The notes below the pieces were generated by a model. The model did no database searches. It worked only from the letters and a program-made list of their open reading frames with translations, and was not told where the DNA came from. A program made the translations under genes and the position numbers. From Microbacterium sp. SSM24 (GTDB lineage: Bacteria; Actinomycetota; Actinomycetes; Actinomycetales; Microbacteriaceae): 64,000 nucleotides of DNA. The stretch is from NCBI RefSeq assembly GCF_025989145.1, contig NZ_JAPDNQ010000001.1, positions 930,001 to 994,000 on the forward strand. The letters are read 5' to 3'. Of this stretch, positions 50,645 to 59,265 are shown piece by piece. Position 1 is the first letter of the stretch. The number at the start of each line of letters is the position of its first letter.

Positions 50645-51703
50645 TCACGGCTCGATCGGGGTCTCCTTGAAGTCGAACGTCTCCCACAGCGCATCCATCT
50701 CGTCCGGTGTGAACCGGCCATCCCCGCCCTCGAGCGTGACAACGTCGAACCCGGTCGCCGTCAGGTCGGAGAAGGTCGCGTCGTGACGGACGATCTGGTC
50801 GAGCACCTGGACGCCCTGATATCCCCAGCCGTAGTACTTCTGGCCCACCAGTGCATATGCGAGTCCATTGCGAACAGCATCCATCTCCGGCTGGATCGTG
50901 TCGAACGCGACGACCGTGATCTCGCCCGCTTCGGCCTTTTCGACCAGTGTGGGCAAGTTGGACTGGTCGACCAGGAAGGGCCAAGGTCCGTCGAAGTAGA
51001 AGCCATTGATCGTGGGATCGCCGCGCAACGTCGACTCGACTGCGTCGACAGACTTGGCGACATCGTCGTTTCCGGGCACCGTCTGGACGATGGTGAAGTC
51101 CACACCTGCTTCCTCGAGCGCATCCGTGAAGCCCTCGTCGCGCTGCGTGAGGTTCTCCGTTCCGAGCACACCCGTGAGGATGGCGATGCGCTGCGGCGTG
51201 GTGTCGCCTTCGATGGCCTCCGCATACAGTTCGCCGGCCAGCTGGCCGCCCGCGTAGTTGTCCGACCCGACATACGTGAGCCGATCGCTATCGGGGCAGT
51301 CCGAGTCGAAGGTGATCACCGGCGTGCCGGCAGCGATCGCCTGGTTGATCGCCTCGCAGACGGCGGGGCCGAGGCTGGACACCATGAGGCCGTCGACGCC
51401 GCGCTGCACGTACGACTCGATCAGCTGGACCTGCTGTGCGGCATCGGGAGTGGTCGGCGCGGTGACCTCGACCTTGATGTTTCCGATCTCCTCGGCGCGG
51501 GCTTCCATGCCCGTCTGCGCGGCGGTCACACCAGCGTTGCCGAGTGCCTTGAAGATGGCGACGAAGGTGAGTTCCTCATCCGCAGGATCACCGCCCGAGG
51601 ACGCCTGGCCACCGGCACAGCCGGTGAGCAAGAGGCCTGCGACGATGCCGGCAGCGAGGGCGACGCTGCGAATGCGCCGCGGACTTTTCCCGCTTCTGAT
51701 CAT
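50645..51703 (-). CDS. Sugar-binding lipoprotein of ribose-type ABC importer (RbsB-like)
   Basis: A 352-residue periplasmic-binding-protein type I lipoprotein. ATG 51703 follows AAAGGAG and starts a signal ending LLLTGC, with the Cys near residue 29. Core motifs: FKALGNAGVTAAQTGMEARAEE, QQVQLIESYVQRGVDGLMVSS, TPVITFDSDCPDSDRLTYVGSDNYAGGQLAGE and YFDGPWPFLVDQ. Likely ligand: a monosaccharide, cyclitol or similar polyol. It is the last gene of the operon running from 55296. Confidence 0.86.
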   Translation of the reverse strand: MIRSGKSPRRIRSVALAAGIVAGLLLTGCAGGQASSGGDPADEELTFVAIFKALGNAGVTAAQTGMEARAEEIGNIKVEVTAPTTPDAAQQVQLIESYVQRGVDGLMVSSLGPAVCEAINQAIAAGTPVITFDSDCPDSDRLTYVGSDNYAGGQLAGELYAEAIEGDTTPQRIAILTGVLGTENLTQRDEGFTDALEEAGVDFTIVQTVPGNDDVAKSVDAVESTLRGDPTINGFYFDGPWPFLVDQSNLPTLVEKAEAGEITVVAFDTIQPEMDAVRNGLAYALVGQKYYGWGYQGVQVLDQIVRHDATFSDLTATGFDVVTLEGGDGRFTPDEMDALWETFDFKETPIEP

Positions 51704-51771
51704 GGTGATGCTCCTTTGAATCGCTGTGTTGGAGTTGACCGGCCAGGGAAAGCCGGACAGTGGTGGCGGCG

Positions 51772-52782
51772 TCATCGGCTGACCGAGCGCGTTCGGAGCT
51801 TGTCGATGATCACCGCGAGGATGATCACAGCGCCGATGACGACTTGCTGCCAGAAGCTGTCGACGCCCAGCAGCGCCATGCCGTTGCGCACGATCCCGAG
51901 CAGCGCGGCGCCCCAGATGACACCGACGACACTGCCGATGCCGCCGAAGAAGCTGGTGCCGCCGATGACGGCGGCCGCGATGATGTCGAGTTCATAGCCG
52001 AAGCCGATCGTCGCGTCCGCGACGCCCAGCCGGGCAGTGAGAAGGATCCCCGCGATGCCGGAGAACACGGCCGACAGGATGAAAGCGATGGCGATGATGC
52101 GGCGCACCTTCACGCCCGAGAGCCGGGCGGCCTCTTCGTTCCCGCCGATCGCGTACACCTGGCGACCGAACACGGTGCGCGTCATGACCCACCACATCAC
52201 GAGGGCAAGGATCAGCATGATCCAGACCGGCAGCGGAACGCCGAGGAAGAACCCTTGGCCGAGGTACTTGATCGCCGGGTCGATATTGGAGATCGGGTAT
52301 CCGCGAGTGAGGGCGACGTCCAGGCCGCGGACGACGTTCAGCATGCCGAGGGTCACCATGAACGACACCAGGCCCAGGCCGGCGATCAGGGACCCGTTGG
52401 TCAGTCCGACCAGGAAGCCGGCCGCGAGACCGCCGAGGATCGCCAGGGGTGCAGGCACGCCGATGCTGGACAGAAGTGCCGTGACGATGCCGGTCAGGCC
52501 GATGACGGAGCCCGAGGAGATATCGATCCCTCGCGTGAGGATGACCACGAACTGGCCGATCGCTGCGATCGCGATGAACGAGAAGCTGCGCGCCACGTAG
52601 GTGAGATTCTCCACGGTGAGGAACTGCGGGCTCGCGAACGCCAGAAAAGTCGAGACGACGACGACGGAGATCACCGCGCCCGAAGAGGGCAGCGAGAAGA
52701 ACCATCGCACCGCGCCAGATGCGCGGCTTCCTTTCGACATCGCGGCTTGAGGGCCGCGCGTCGTCTGCGTGTCGAGCATCAT
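51772..52782 (-). CDS. Ribose-type ABC transporter permease (RbsC-like)
   Basis: A 336-residue permease with 8-10 helices. The family motif is GQFVVILTRGIDISSGSVIGLTG (about 75-97), then TNGSLIAGLGLVSFMVTLGMLNVVRGL and GRQVYAIGGNEEAARLSGVKV. The ATG overlaps the ATPase stop. It forms the membrane channel of the CUT2 importer with the ATPase encoded upstream and the lipoprotein downstream. Confidence 0.88.
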   Translation of the reverse strand: MMLDTQTTRGPQAAMSKGSRASGAVRWFFSLPSSGAVISVVVVSTFLAFASPQFLTVENLTYVARSFSFIAIAAIGQFVVILTRGIDISSGSVIGLTGIVTALLSSIGVPAPLAILGGLAAGFLVGLTNGSLIAGLGLVSFMVTLGMLNVVRGLDVALTRGYPISNIDPAIKYLGQGFFLGVPLPVWIMLILALVMWWVMTRTVFGRQVYAIGGNEEAARLSGVKVRRIIAIAFILSAVFSGIAGILLTARLGVADATIGFGYELDIIAAAVIGGTSFFGGIGSVVGVIWGAALLGIVRNGMALLGVDSFWQQVVIGAVIILAVIIDKLRTRSVSR

Positions 52783-54302
52783 GCTTCCTCCAGTTGGCTC
52801 GCGAGCGCGAAGATGCGCGCCGCACTCACTTCGTCCTGTTCGAGTACGCCCCGTATGCGTCCCGAGGCCATCACGGCGATGCGATCGCTCATGCCGATGA
52901 GCTCTTCCATGTCGCTCGAGATCAAGAGAATGGCCACACCCCGACGAGCGATCTCATCGATCGTCCGGTAGATCTCCTGCCTCGCGCCGACGTCGACACC
53001 GCGGGTCGGCTCGTCGAGGATGATCGCCCGGCGTTCGGTCATCATCCATTTCGCGAGCACGATCTTCTGCTGATTTCCGCCGCTGAGGGTTCCGACCTCT
53101 TGGCGGTGAGTCCGCGTGCGCACACGGTACGAAGTGATCGCTTCTGTCGCCTTTCGGGCGAGTTCCCTGAGCGAGACCACGCCGAACCGGCTCCACTGCG
53201 GGAGGTTGGGGAGTGAGATGTTCTTCTCGACATCGAAGCCGAGGACGAGGCCGTCTCGCTTGCGATCCTCGGGGATGAAGCCGAGCCCGGCGGCCATCGC
53301 CTCGCCGGGACTGCGGATGGTCTTGTCCGCACCGTCAATCCTGATCCGCCCCGCGGTCTTGGGGTCGCATCCGAAGATGAGGCGGGCCAGCTCCGTGCGC
53401 CCCGCCCCGACCAGCCCACCCAACCCCAGGATCTCGCCTCGGTGGACGACCAGAGCGGCGTCTTCGACGATGCCGCCTGAGTAGCCCTCGACCTCGAGCA
53501 CCGGATCGCCCCGGTTGCTGCGCTTGTCGGGAAAGAGCGCGTTCAGCTCCCGTCCGATCATCGCGGCGACGACGGCCTCCTTCGTCGCCTCGGGGTCATC
53601 AGCGAAGAACTCGACGACCTTGCGCCCGTCTCGCATGACGACGATCCGGTCCGCAACGGCGAAGGCCTCGGGGATGCGATGCGTCGTGATCACGATCGCG
53701 TAGCCGGAGTCGCGAAGTCGCCGAATGAGGTCGAGCAGCTGATGAGTCTGTTCCTCTGTGAGTGAGCTCGTCGGCTCGTCCATCAGAAGTACGCGGACCT
53801 CGTCCTGCGCGAGCGCCTTTGCGATCTCGACGAGCTGCTGGTCGGCGATGGAGAGGCCGCGAACGATGGTGCGCGGATTCTTCGTGCAGCCCACTTGCGC
53901 GAGCGCGAGCTCGGCCTGATCGCGGCTGCTGGCACGGTCCACAACCCCGATGATGTTCCTCGGCTCGCGGCCGAGTGCGATGTTCTCGCTGATCGAGAGG
54001 TTCTCGACCAGGTTGAGTTCCTGGTGGACCATCGCAATACCGTGACCGCGGGCATCGCTCACGGACCGGATGTCAACGGGATGGCCGAGAACGCTGATCT
54101 CCGCGTGATCGGGGGAGTACACACCTGCGATCACCTTCATCAGCGAGGACTTGCCCGCCCCGTTCTCCCCGAGCAGGGCGACGACCTCCCCTGGCCGCAG
54201 ATCAAGATCGACAGCCGACACGACGGGAATCCCGCCGAACGAGACGGTGATCTGACGAGCGTCTACGAGCGACGTGGGTGCGGGCTCAGGCATCGACGTC
54301 AT
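52779..54302 (-). CDS. Ribose-type ABC transporter ATPase, double domain (RbsA-like)
   Basis: A 507-residue CUT2 ATPase with two nucleotide-binding halves. First: Walker A GENGAGKSS (about 45-53), Q-loop MVHQELNLVENLS, signature GLSIADQQLVEIAKALA, Walker B LLMDEPTSSL. Second: degenerate loop GLGGLVGAGRTELARLIFG, signature LSGGNQQKIVLAKWM and IILDEPTRGVDVGAR. The degenerate second Walker A is normal for the family. The start overlaps the oxidoreductase gene by 17 bp. Confidence 0.88.
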   Translation of the reverse strand: MTSMPEPAPTSLVDARQITVSFGGIPVVSAVDLDLRPGEVVALLGENGAGKSSLMKVIAGVYSPDHAEISVLGHPVDIRSVSDARGHGIAMVHQELNLVENLSISENIALGREPRNIIGVVDRASSRDQAELALAQVGCTKNPRTIVRGLSIADQQLVEIAKALAQDEVRVLLMDEPTSSLTEEQTHQLLDLIRRLRDSGYAIVITTHRIPEAFAVADRIVVMRDGRKVVEFFADDPEATKEAVVAAMIGRELNALFPDKRSNRGDPVLEVEGYSGGIVEDAALVVHRGEILGLGGLVGAGRTELARLIFGCDPKTAGRIRIDGADKTIRSPGEAMAAGLGFIPEDRKRDGLVLGFDVEKNISLPNLPQWSRFGVVSLRELARKATEAITSYRVRTRTHRQEVGTLSGGNQQKIVLAKWMMTERRAIILDEPTRGVDVGARQEIYRTIDEIARRGVAILLISSDMEELIGMSDRIAVMASGRIRGVLEQDEVSAARIFALASQLEEA

Positions 54303-55296
54303 AGCTCACACCCACTTGCCGGCGGATCTCATCCATGATCCGGAGCGTCTTGATCGTGAGGGAATGGGGGACGACGGGACTTTCGAGCTCGCCGGCGGCG
54401 ACTCGGCGGGCAACCTCGAGAGCTTCGAAGCGCCACCCGAGTCCGCCGTCCACACCGCCGTCGAAGTGGGTGAAGTCCACCCCGGCCGCGGGATTGCCGT
54501 CGCCGAACGTGACGACGCGCAGATCCGTCGGGATCATGTAGTTGTAGCCGAGTTCGATGCGCCCCTTCGTTCCGTTCACGCTCGCCCTATTGGGCAGCTC
54601 CGACGAGAGGGTGGTCACGATGGATCCGTGACGGCCCTGGCTGTCGCGCATGACGGCCGAGGTGACAGCATCGACGCTCGTGCTCGTGAGCGTCCCGAGC
54701 GCGGCGATGTCCAGATCGTCGTCGAGGAAACTGGCGACGAGCGACACGGCATAGATGCCGAGGTCGAGCAGCGCCCCACCGCCGAGGGCTGGGTCGTACA
54801 GACGATGCTCGGGGTGGTCTGGGTCGAATCGAAGCCCATGCTCGGCGATAACCGAGACGACCTCCCCGATGGCGCCGCTGTCCACGACGCGCCGGAGCTC
54901 GACCATATGAGGGAGGAACCGCGACCAGATCGCCTCCATCACGAAGACGCCCTCGCTCTCGGCGAGATCCAGTAGGCGCTGCGCGTCGGTGGCGTTGAGT
55001 GCGAACGGCTTCTCCACCAGAACCGGCTTTCCGGCACGGACCGCCAGCTCGGCCGCTCGCATGTGCTCACTGTGCGGCACGGCGACGTAGACGAGATCGA
55101 CGTTCGGGTCGTTGACCAGATCCTCGTAGGAGCCGTGGGCCGCGGGGAGTCCGTGGCGTTCAGCGAAATCCTGCGCGCGCTCCGACGTGCGCGAGCCCAC
55201 TGCGACGACGGACACCTCATCTGTGAGCGCAAGATCCTGTACGAACATGCTCGCGATGAATCCGGTGCCCAGAACACCCCAACGGTTAGACGACAT
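54286..55296 (-). CDS. Gfo/Idh/MocA-family oxidoreductase
   Basis: A 336-residue NAD(P)-dependent sugar or cyclitol oxidoreductase: Rossmann motif WGVLGTGFIASMF, VDLVYVAVPHSEHM, the catalytic Lys in GKPVLVEKPFALNATDA (about residue 94-97) and the His-containing helix GGGALLDLGIYAVSL. AAAGGAGAT precedes ATG 55296. As the first gene of a ribose-type importer operon it should oxidise the imported compound, such as inositol, a sugar or a 1,5-anhydro derivative. No inositol-pathway genes are nearby to name the substrate. Confidence 0.83.
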   Translation of the reverse strand: MSSNRWGVLGTGFIASMFVQDLALTDEVSVVAVGSRTSERAQDFAERHGLPAAHGSYEDLVNDPNVDLVYVAVPHSEHMRAAELAVRAGKPVLVEKPFALNATDAQRLLDLAESEGVFVMEAIWSRFLPHMVELRRVVDSGAIGEVVSVIAEHGLRFDPDHPEHRLYDPALGGGALLDLGIYAVSLVASFLDDDLDIAALGTLTSTSVDAVTSAVMRDSQGRHGSIVTTLSSELPNRASVNGTKGRIELGYNYMIPTDLRVVTFGDGNPAAGVDFTHFDGGVDGGLGWRFEALEVARRVAAGELESPVVPHSLTIKTLRIMDEIRRQVGVSYDVDA

Positions 55297-55324
55297 CTGT
55301 CGATCTCCTTTGATCTCTTGCGGC

Positions 55325-55338
55325 CCTGGCCGGCCAGG
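55325..55338. promoter_or_regulatory. Candidate operator of the ribose-type importer operon
   Basis: CCTGGCCGGCCAGG is a 14-bp perfect palindrome 29 bp upstream of the operon's first start codon, with the central CG typical of LacI-family sites. A related sequence matching 11 of 14 positions lies at 51734-51747, just before the binding-protein gene. No LacI-type gene is nearby. Confidence 0.5.
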
Positions 55339-55631
55339 CCGATCGGAAGTCTGTTATCTGGAATTGTCGCGGGTGCAGCATGCGTCGTCTTGCAGGGGGA
55401 CGACTGCGGATTGACAATTCGTGTCACCTCGGTGGCACGCTCGGTCCCGCATGAGGTGCGATCGTCCGCCATCTCGCCCCGCAGGCCGACCACCAGCGGA
55501 AGTCGGCTGCCTCGATGAGCGGGAAGTGCTAGCTACGAGGCCCGCGCCTGCGTGCAGCGCGACTGACGGCGGGGCGGTCTCGGATATCGATCCGCGGAGG
55601 GTCGGGAACACCGAGTTGCACGTGACGAAGC

Positions 55632-55667
55632 GCTGAATCGGCCCGAACGGAGTCGGGCCGATTCAGC
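55632..55667 (-). terminator. Strong terminator of the homogentisate dioxygenase/P450 operon
   Basis: A perfect 15-bp stem (55632-55646 with 55653-55667, GCTGAATCGGCCCGA and complement) and a 6-nt loop, 17 bp after the P450 stop. Confidence 0.8.
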
Positions 55668-55684
55668 AGGTCGAGTCCAGCTGC

Positions 55685-57991
55685 TCAGAGTGAGAGCGAG
55701 ATGCGCTCTCCGAACGCGCGTGAGCAGCAGGTCATCATCGTGCGACCGTCGGCTTTCTCGGCGTGGGACAGGACCACGTCGCGGTGGTCGACCGTCCCCG
55801 CCACGACCCGCACTTCACAAGCCCCGCAGAGGCCCTCCTCGCAGTCGCTCTGGACGTCGATGTTGGCCTCACGCAGCACCTGGAGCACCGTGCGATCCCG
55901 CGGCACGAGGAGCGTCTGGTTCGAGTCCACGAGCTCGATCTCGAATTCGTGCTCGTTGTCGGGGTCGAGCAGTGTTCCGGCTGACGCGAAGTGCTCGGAG
56001 TGCAGCGAGCCTTGCGGCCACGCCGCCATCGCGTCCTCGAGCGCACTGAGCAGCCGCTGCGGGCCGCACGCGTAAACCTGCGTACCGGGATGGGTAGTCC
56101 CGAACAGCTCCTCGACGGGCATCCGCGTGCCTTCGTCCCCGATATACAGGTGCACTCGGCCGGGGTGCTCCTCCAGCAGTTCGCCGACGAAGGGCATCGT
56201 CTGCCGGCTTCGGCCGGCGTAGAGAATGCGGTAGTACTTTCCCAGCCGCCGCGCTTCGCGCGCGAGGGCCATGACGGGAGTGATGCCGATGCCGCCCGCG
56301 ACGAAGATGTACGACCCCGCCGACGGGTCAAGCCGGAAGTGGTTCCGCGGGCCTCGGACGACGACCTGGTCACCGGCCTTCAGCTGAGAATGCACCCATC
56401 GGGAGCCGCCGCGACTCTTCTCCTCCATACGGACCGCGACCCTCAGCGACTCCCTGTCTTCGGGGTCGCCGCACAGCGAGTATTGGCGCGAGAGCTCGCC
56501 GCACTCCAGGTCGATATGTGCGCCGGGACTCCACGCGGGGAGCCGGGAGCCGGGAGCAGGAACGAGCGTCAGCGCGACGACGCCGGCTGCGACCTCGGCT
56601 CGATCGGCAACGGTGAGCCTGTGACTCAGGAGCCGGCTCGAAGGCACGCCGATCTGGAGCTCGAATCGTCGGTCGCGGATGCGCGGGTCGGTGCGTTCGG
56701 GGTTGGCCTCGGGGTCCCACTCGACCCAGAGGTGCTCCGGCCCGCGGAACGACGTGTTCGGGAGATAGGTGAACTCCTGCTCGGCGATCCTCAGATGCGG
56801 GAGACGCGTCGTGAGTTCCTCGAGGAAGATCTGCATCTCCATCCGTGCGAGGTTCTTCCCCATGCACTGATGGCTGCCGAACCCGAAGCTCAGATGATCC
56901 CCCGCGTTCGGGCGACGGATGTCGAGAGTGTCGGGGTGGTCGAAATGCCGGTCGTCGTGGTTGGCGGAGGCTTGGACGATCAGAAGCTTGGCGTCCGCAG
57001 GAATCGGGACGCCGCCGATCGTGGTCGCGACAGTCGCCTTCCGCCTCCACGCGACGATCGATCCGGAGTGCCGCAGGCATTCCTCGACCGCGTTGGGTAT
57101 CAGGGAGGGATCGCGACAGATGTCGTCCCATGCCTCCCTGTTCTCCAGCAGAACCCGGATGGCGTTCGCCGACGCATTCGCCGTCGTCTCATGCGCCGCG
57201 ACGATCCCCGCCATCATGATCGAATGGACGTACGAGTCGGTCACGACATCCGGCATGAGCGCGTTCTGCCGGATGCTGTAGCGCATCCAACCCGGACCCT
57301 CCGGGTCGACTCGGATCTTGTCGACGATCTCGCCCGACAGCTGCCAGAATCCGCCCACCGCTTCGGCGACGGCCACCTGCTGCTCAGGTGCTGGGCGACC
57401 CCACGTGTTCACGGTGTGTGCCACGGAGTAGCGGCGCAGCCGCGGCATGTCATCCTCGGGCACGCCCAGGAAGTGGAGAGCGACGGTGAGCGGAACCTCC
57501 CAGAGCATCTGGTCCACGAGGTCGGCGCGCCCGGAGTCGACGAACCTGTCGACATACTCGCGCGTGATCCGGCGCACCATGTCCTCGTGGTGCGCAAGCT
57601 CGGCGGGTATGAACGATTCCATGAGCGCGCGGCGACGCGGCATATGTGCCGGCTCGTCCTCGTTGACCAACGTCCGTGACATCGCGTATCCGTAGGATTC
57701 GAGCACTTCTTCGGCCTCACGGCTGGTCGCGGTGATCTTCTCCAGCGCGATCGATGGGGAGAATGTGACGTTGTCGCGGAAGACTTCCTTCACATCGTCG
57801 TAACGGGTGACGACCCAGTAGCCGATCTCCGGGCTGAAGAACACGGGCTCATCGTCGCGCGACCACCTCAGTGATCCGGCGGGGTCGTTGAGGTAATCCG
57901 GGGAGAACGGGTCGAAGGCGGCGGCCGCCCCGGTGACAGGGCAGAGGGACGGCGCGCCCCCGGGGCTACCCACGATGGGGCATCCGCTCAC
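55685..57991 (-). CDS. Self-sufficient cytochrome P450 (CYP116B/RhF-like: P450-FMN reductase-ferredoxin)
   Basis: A 768-residue three-part protein, the length of P450 RhF. Residues 1-430 are the P450: I-helix AGIVAAHETT (261-270) and heme loop FGFGSHQCMG with ligand C376. Residues about 440-670 are a phthalate-dioxygenase-reductase module: RQYS (502-505) for FMN, GGIGITPV (566-573) and YACGP (640-644) for NADH. Residues 680-768 are a plant-type ferredoxin, C717-x4-C722-x2-C725-x29-C755. It can hydroxylate its substrate with no partner proteins. GTG 57991 overlaps the stop of the homogentisate dioxygenase gene, so the two are made together; a longer reading to 58822 is an artefact inside that gene. 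Confidence 0.88.
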   Translation of the reverse strand: MSGCPIVGSPGGAPSLCPVTGAAAAFDPFSPDYLNDPAGSLRWSRDDEPVFFSPEIGYWVVTRYDDVKEVFRDNVTFSPSIALEKITATSREAEEVLESYGYAMSRTLVNEDEPAHMPRRRALMESFIPAELAHHEDMVRRITREYVDRFVDSGRADLVDQMLWEVPLTVALHFLGVPEDDMPRLRRYSVAHTVNTWGRPAPEQQVAVAEAVGGFWQLSGEIVDKIRVDPEGPGWMRYSIRQNALMPDVVTDSYVHSIMMAGIVAAHETTANASANAIRVLLENREAWDDICRDPSLIPNAVEECLRHSGSIVAWRRKATVATTIGGVPIPADAKLLIVQASANHDDRHFDHPDTLDIRRPNAGDHLSFGFGSHQCMGKNLARMEMQIFLEELTTRLPHLRIAEQEFTYLPNTSFRGPEHLWVEWDPEANPERTDPRIRDRRFELQIGVPSSRLLSHRLTVADRAEVAAGVVALTLVPAPGSRLPAWSPGAHIDLECGELSRQYSLCGDPEDRESLRVAVRMEEKSRGGSRWVHSQLKAGDQVVVRGPRNHFRLDPSAGSYIFVAGGIGITPVMALAREARRLGKYYRILYAGRSRQTMPFVGELLEEHPGRVHLYIGDEGTRMPVEELFGTTHPGTQVYACGPQRLLSALEDAMAAWPQGSLHSEHFASAGTLLDPDNEHEFEIELVDSNQTLLVPRDRTVLQVLREANIDVQSDCEEGLCGACEVRVVAGTVDHRDVVLSHAEKADGRTMMTCCSRAFGERISLSL

Positions 57992-59196
57992 GGCGTCGAC
58001 TCCATCGGTCGCCGCCCGCCGGACCACGCCCACGCGTACATTCCGTCGTCGGTCGCGCGCCCGGCCTCTCCCAGCTCCAACGGACGGAACGTGTCGACCA
58101 TGACCGCGACCTCGTCGAAGTACTCCGCGCCGAGCGACGCCTCGATCGCTGACGGCTGGGGTCCGTGCGCATGTCCACCCGGGTGGAGCGAGATCGACCC
58201 GCGCGCGATCCCGGAGCCCTTTCTGGCCTCGTAGTCGCCGTCGACATAGAACATGACTTCGTCGGAATCGACGTTGGAGTGGTAGTACGGGACCGGAACC
58301 GCGAGCTCGTGGTAATCGACCTTGCGGGGAAGGAAGTTGCAGATCACGAAGTTGTTGCCCTCGAATACCTGGTGCACCGGGGGCGGCTGGTGCAGCTTGC
58401 CTGTGATGGGCATGTAGTCGGCGATGTTGAACGCGAACGGATAGAGGCAGCCGTCCCACCCGATCACATCGAACGGATGCGTGTCGTAAACCAGGATCGA
58501 TCCCACGATGCCGAGCGGCCCGTGGCCGCGGTGCTTCACGTAGACGGGGACGTCGGCACCCTCCTCGACGATGAGCTCCGACGGACCACGCAGGTCGCGC
58601 TCGCAGTAGGGCGCATGTTCGAGGAGCTGACCGAACTTGGACAGATAGCGCCGGGGCGGCACGATATGGCTGTTGGCCTCGATCGCGTACAGCCGGCTCT
58701 TCTGTGCGGGTACCCATCGATGAGTCGTCGCGCGAGGAATGACGATGTAGTCTCCCGCCCCGTATTCGAGCGCGCCGAACACCGTCTCCACGACGCCCGA
58801 TCCTGCTTCCACATAGACGCATTCGTCGCCGATCGCGTTGCGGTACAGCGGCGACGCGACATCGGCGACCACATAGGAGATGCGCACGTCGCCGTTGGCC
58901 AGCACCAGGCGCCGCCCGCGGACCGCGTCGACGGGACCCGACGCGTCCGTGAACAGGTCGTGCAACCGGAGATGGATCGGGCGGAGCGGATGGTTCGCGA
59001 CGGTGCTGAGATCGCCGAGTTCCCAGGCCTGGCTGTCGACGATTCCCGACGGCACACCCGTGTGATACAGCAGCGAGGAGTCCGAGGAGAATCCCTCTTC
59101 ACCCATGAGCTCCTCGTAGTACAGGGCCCCATCGTCCGAACGGAACTGGGTGTGTCGGTGGCGAGGGACCCGCCCCATTTCGCGATAGAACGCCAT
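57988..59196 (-). CDS. hmgA: Homogentisate 1,2-dioxygenase
   Basis: A 402-residue ring-cleavage dioxygenase of the actinobacterial form. It starts MAFYREMGRVPRHRHTQFRS and has LMGEEGFSSDSSLLYH, and the Fe ligands are expected at H306 (YYHSN), E313 (SDEVMF) and H342 or H344 (PGGHAHGP). It opens homogentisate to maleylacetoacetate in tyrosine/phenylalanine or phenylacetate-type catabolism. GGAAAGAGC precedes ATG 59196. It is divergent from a gene pair ending in fumarylacetoacetase, which completes the pathway. No 4-hydroxyphenylpyruvate dioxygenase gene is in the window. Confidence 0.9.
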   Translation of the reverse strand: MAFYREMGRVPRHRHTQFRSDDGALYYEELMGEEGFSSDSSLLYHTGVPSGIVDSQAWELGDLSTVANHPLRPIHLRLHDLFTDASGPVDAVRGRRLVLANGDVRISYVVADVASPLYRNAIGDECVYVEAGSGVVETVFGALEYGAGDYIVIPRATTHRWVPAQKSRLYAIEANSHIVPPRRYLSKFGQLLEHAPYCERDLRGPSELIVEEGADVPVYVKHRGHGPLGIVGSILVYDTHPFDVIGWDGCLYPFAFNIADYMPITGKLHQPPPVHQVFEGNNFVICNFLPRKVDYHELAVPVPYYHSNVDSDEVMFYVDGDYEARKGSGIARGSISLHPGGHAHGPQPSAIEASLGAEYFDEVAVMVDTFRPLELGEAGRATDDGMYAWAWSGGRRPMESTP

Positions 59197-59215
59197 TGTC
59201 TGCTCTTTCCACTAT

Positions 59216-59265
59216 GTGCAAGTGCACGTTCACTATGCGTAAATGATCCGCTACGATTGTGCACA
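59216..59265. promoter_or_regulatory. Divergent promoter region with GTGCA-type dyads (hmgA / unknown gene)
   Basis: GTGCA-AG-TGCAC (59216-59227) and the 8-bp palindrome TGTGCACA (59258-59265) flank TTCACT (59229-59234) and TACGAT (59252-59257), a -35/-10 pair with a 17-bp spacer on the plus strand. The repeated TGCAC half-sites are candidate binding sites for the IclR regulator at 61356-62021. Confidence 0.45.

Larger units (their letters stand above)
55297..55684. other. 388-bp intergenic region with palindromes and a terminator
   Basis: No gene is supported. It contains the palindrome at 55325-55338, an inverted pair GAATTGTC (55361-55368) and GACAATTC (55413-55420), and the terminator at 55632-55667. 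On the minus strand GATAAC, in AGATAACAG just beyond GACAATTC, is a possible -10 for the oxidoreductase-importer operon. Confidence 0.5.

Noticed and set aside
57992..58822. N-terminal extension of the P450 reading to 1045 residues
   Set aside because: The extra part lies inside hmgA in another frame, is arginine-rich and unlike any P450; the GTG at 57991 with GTGA overlap gives the normal 768-residue length.
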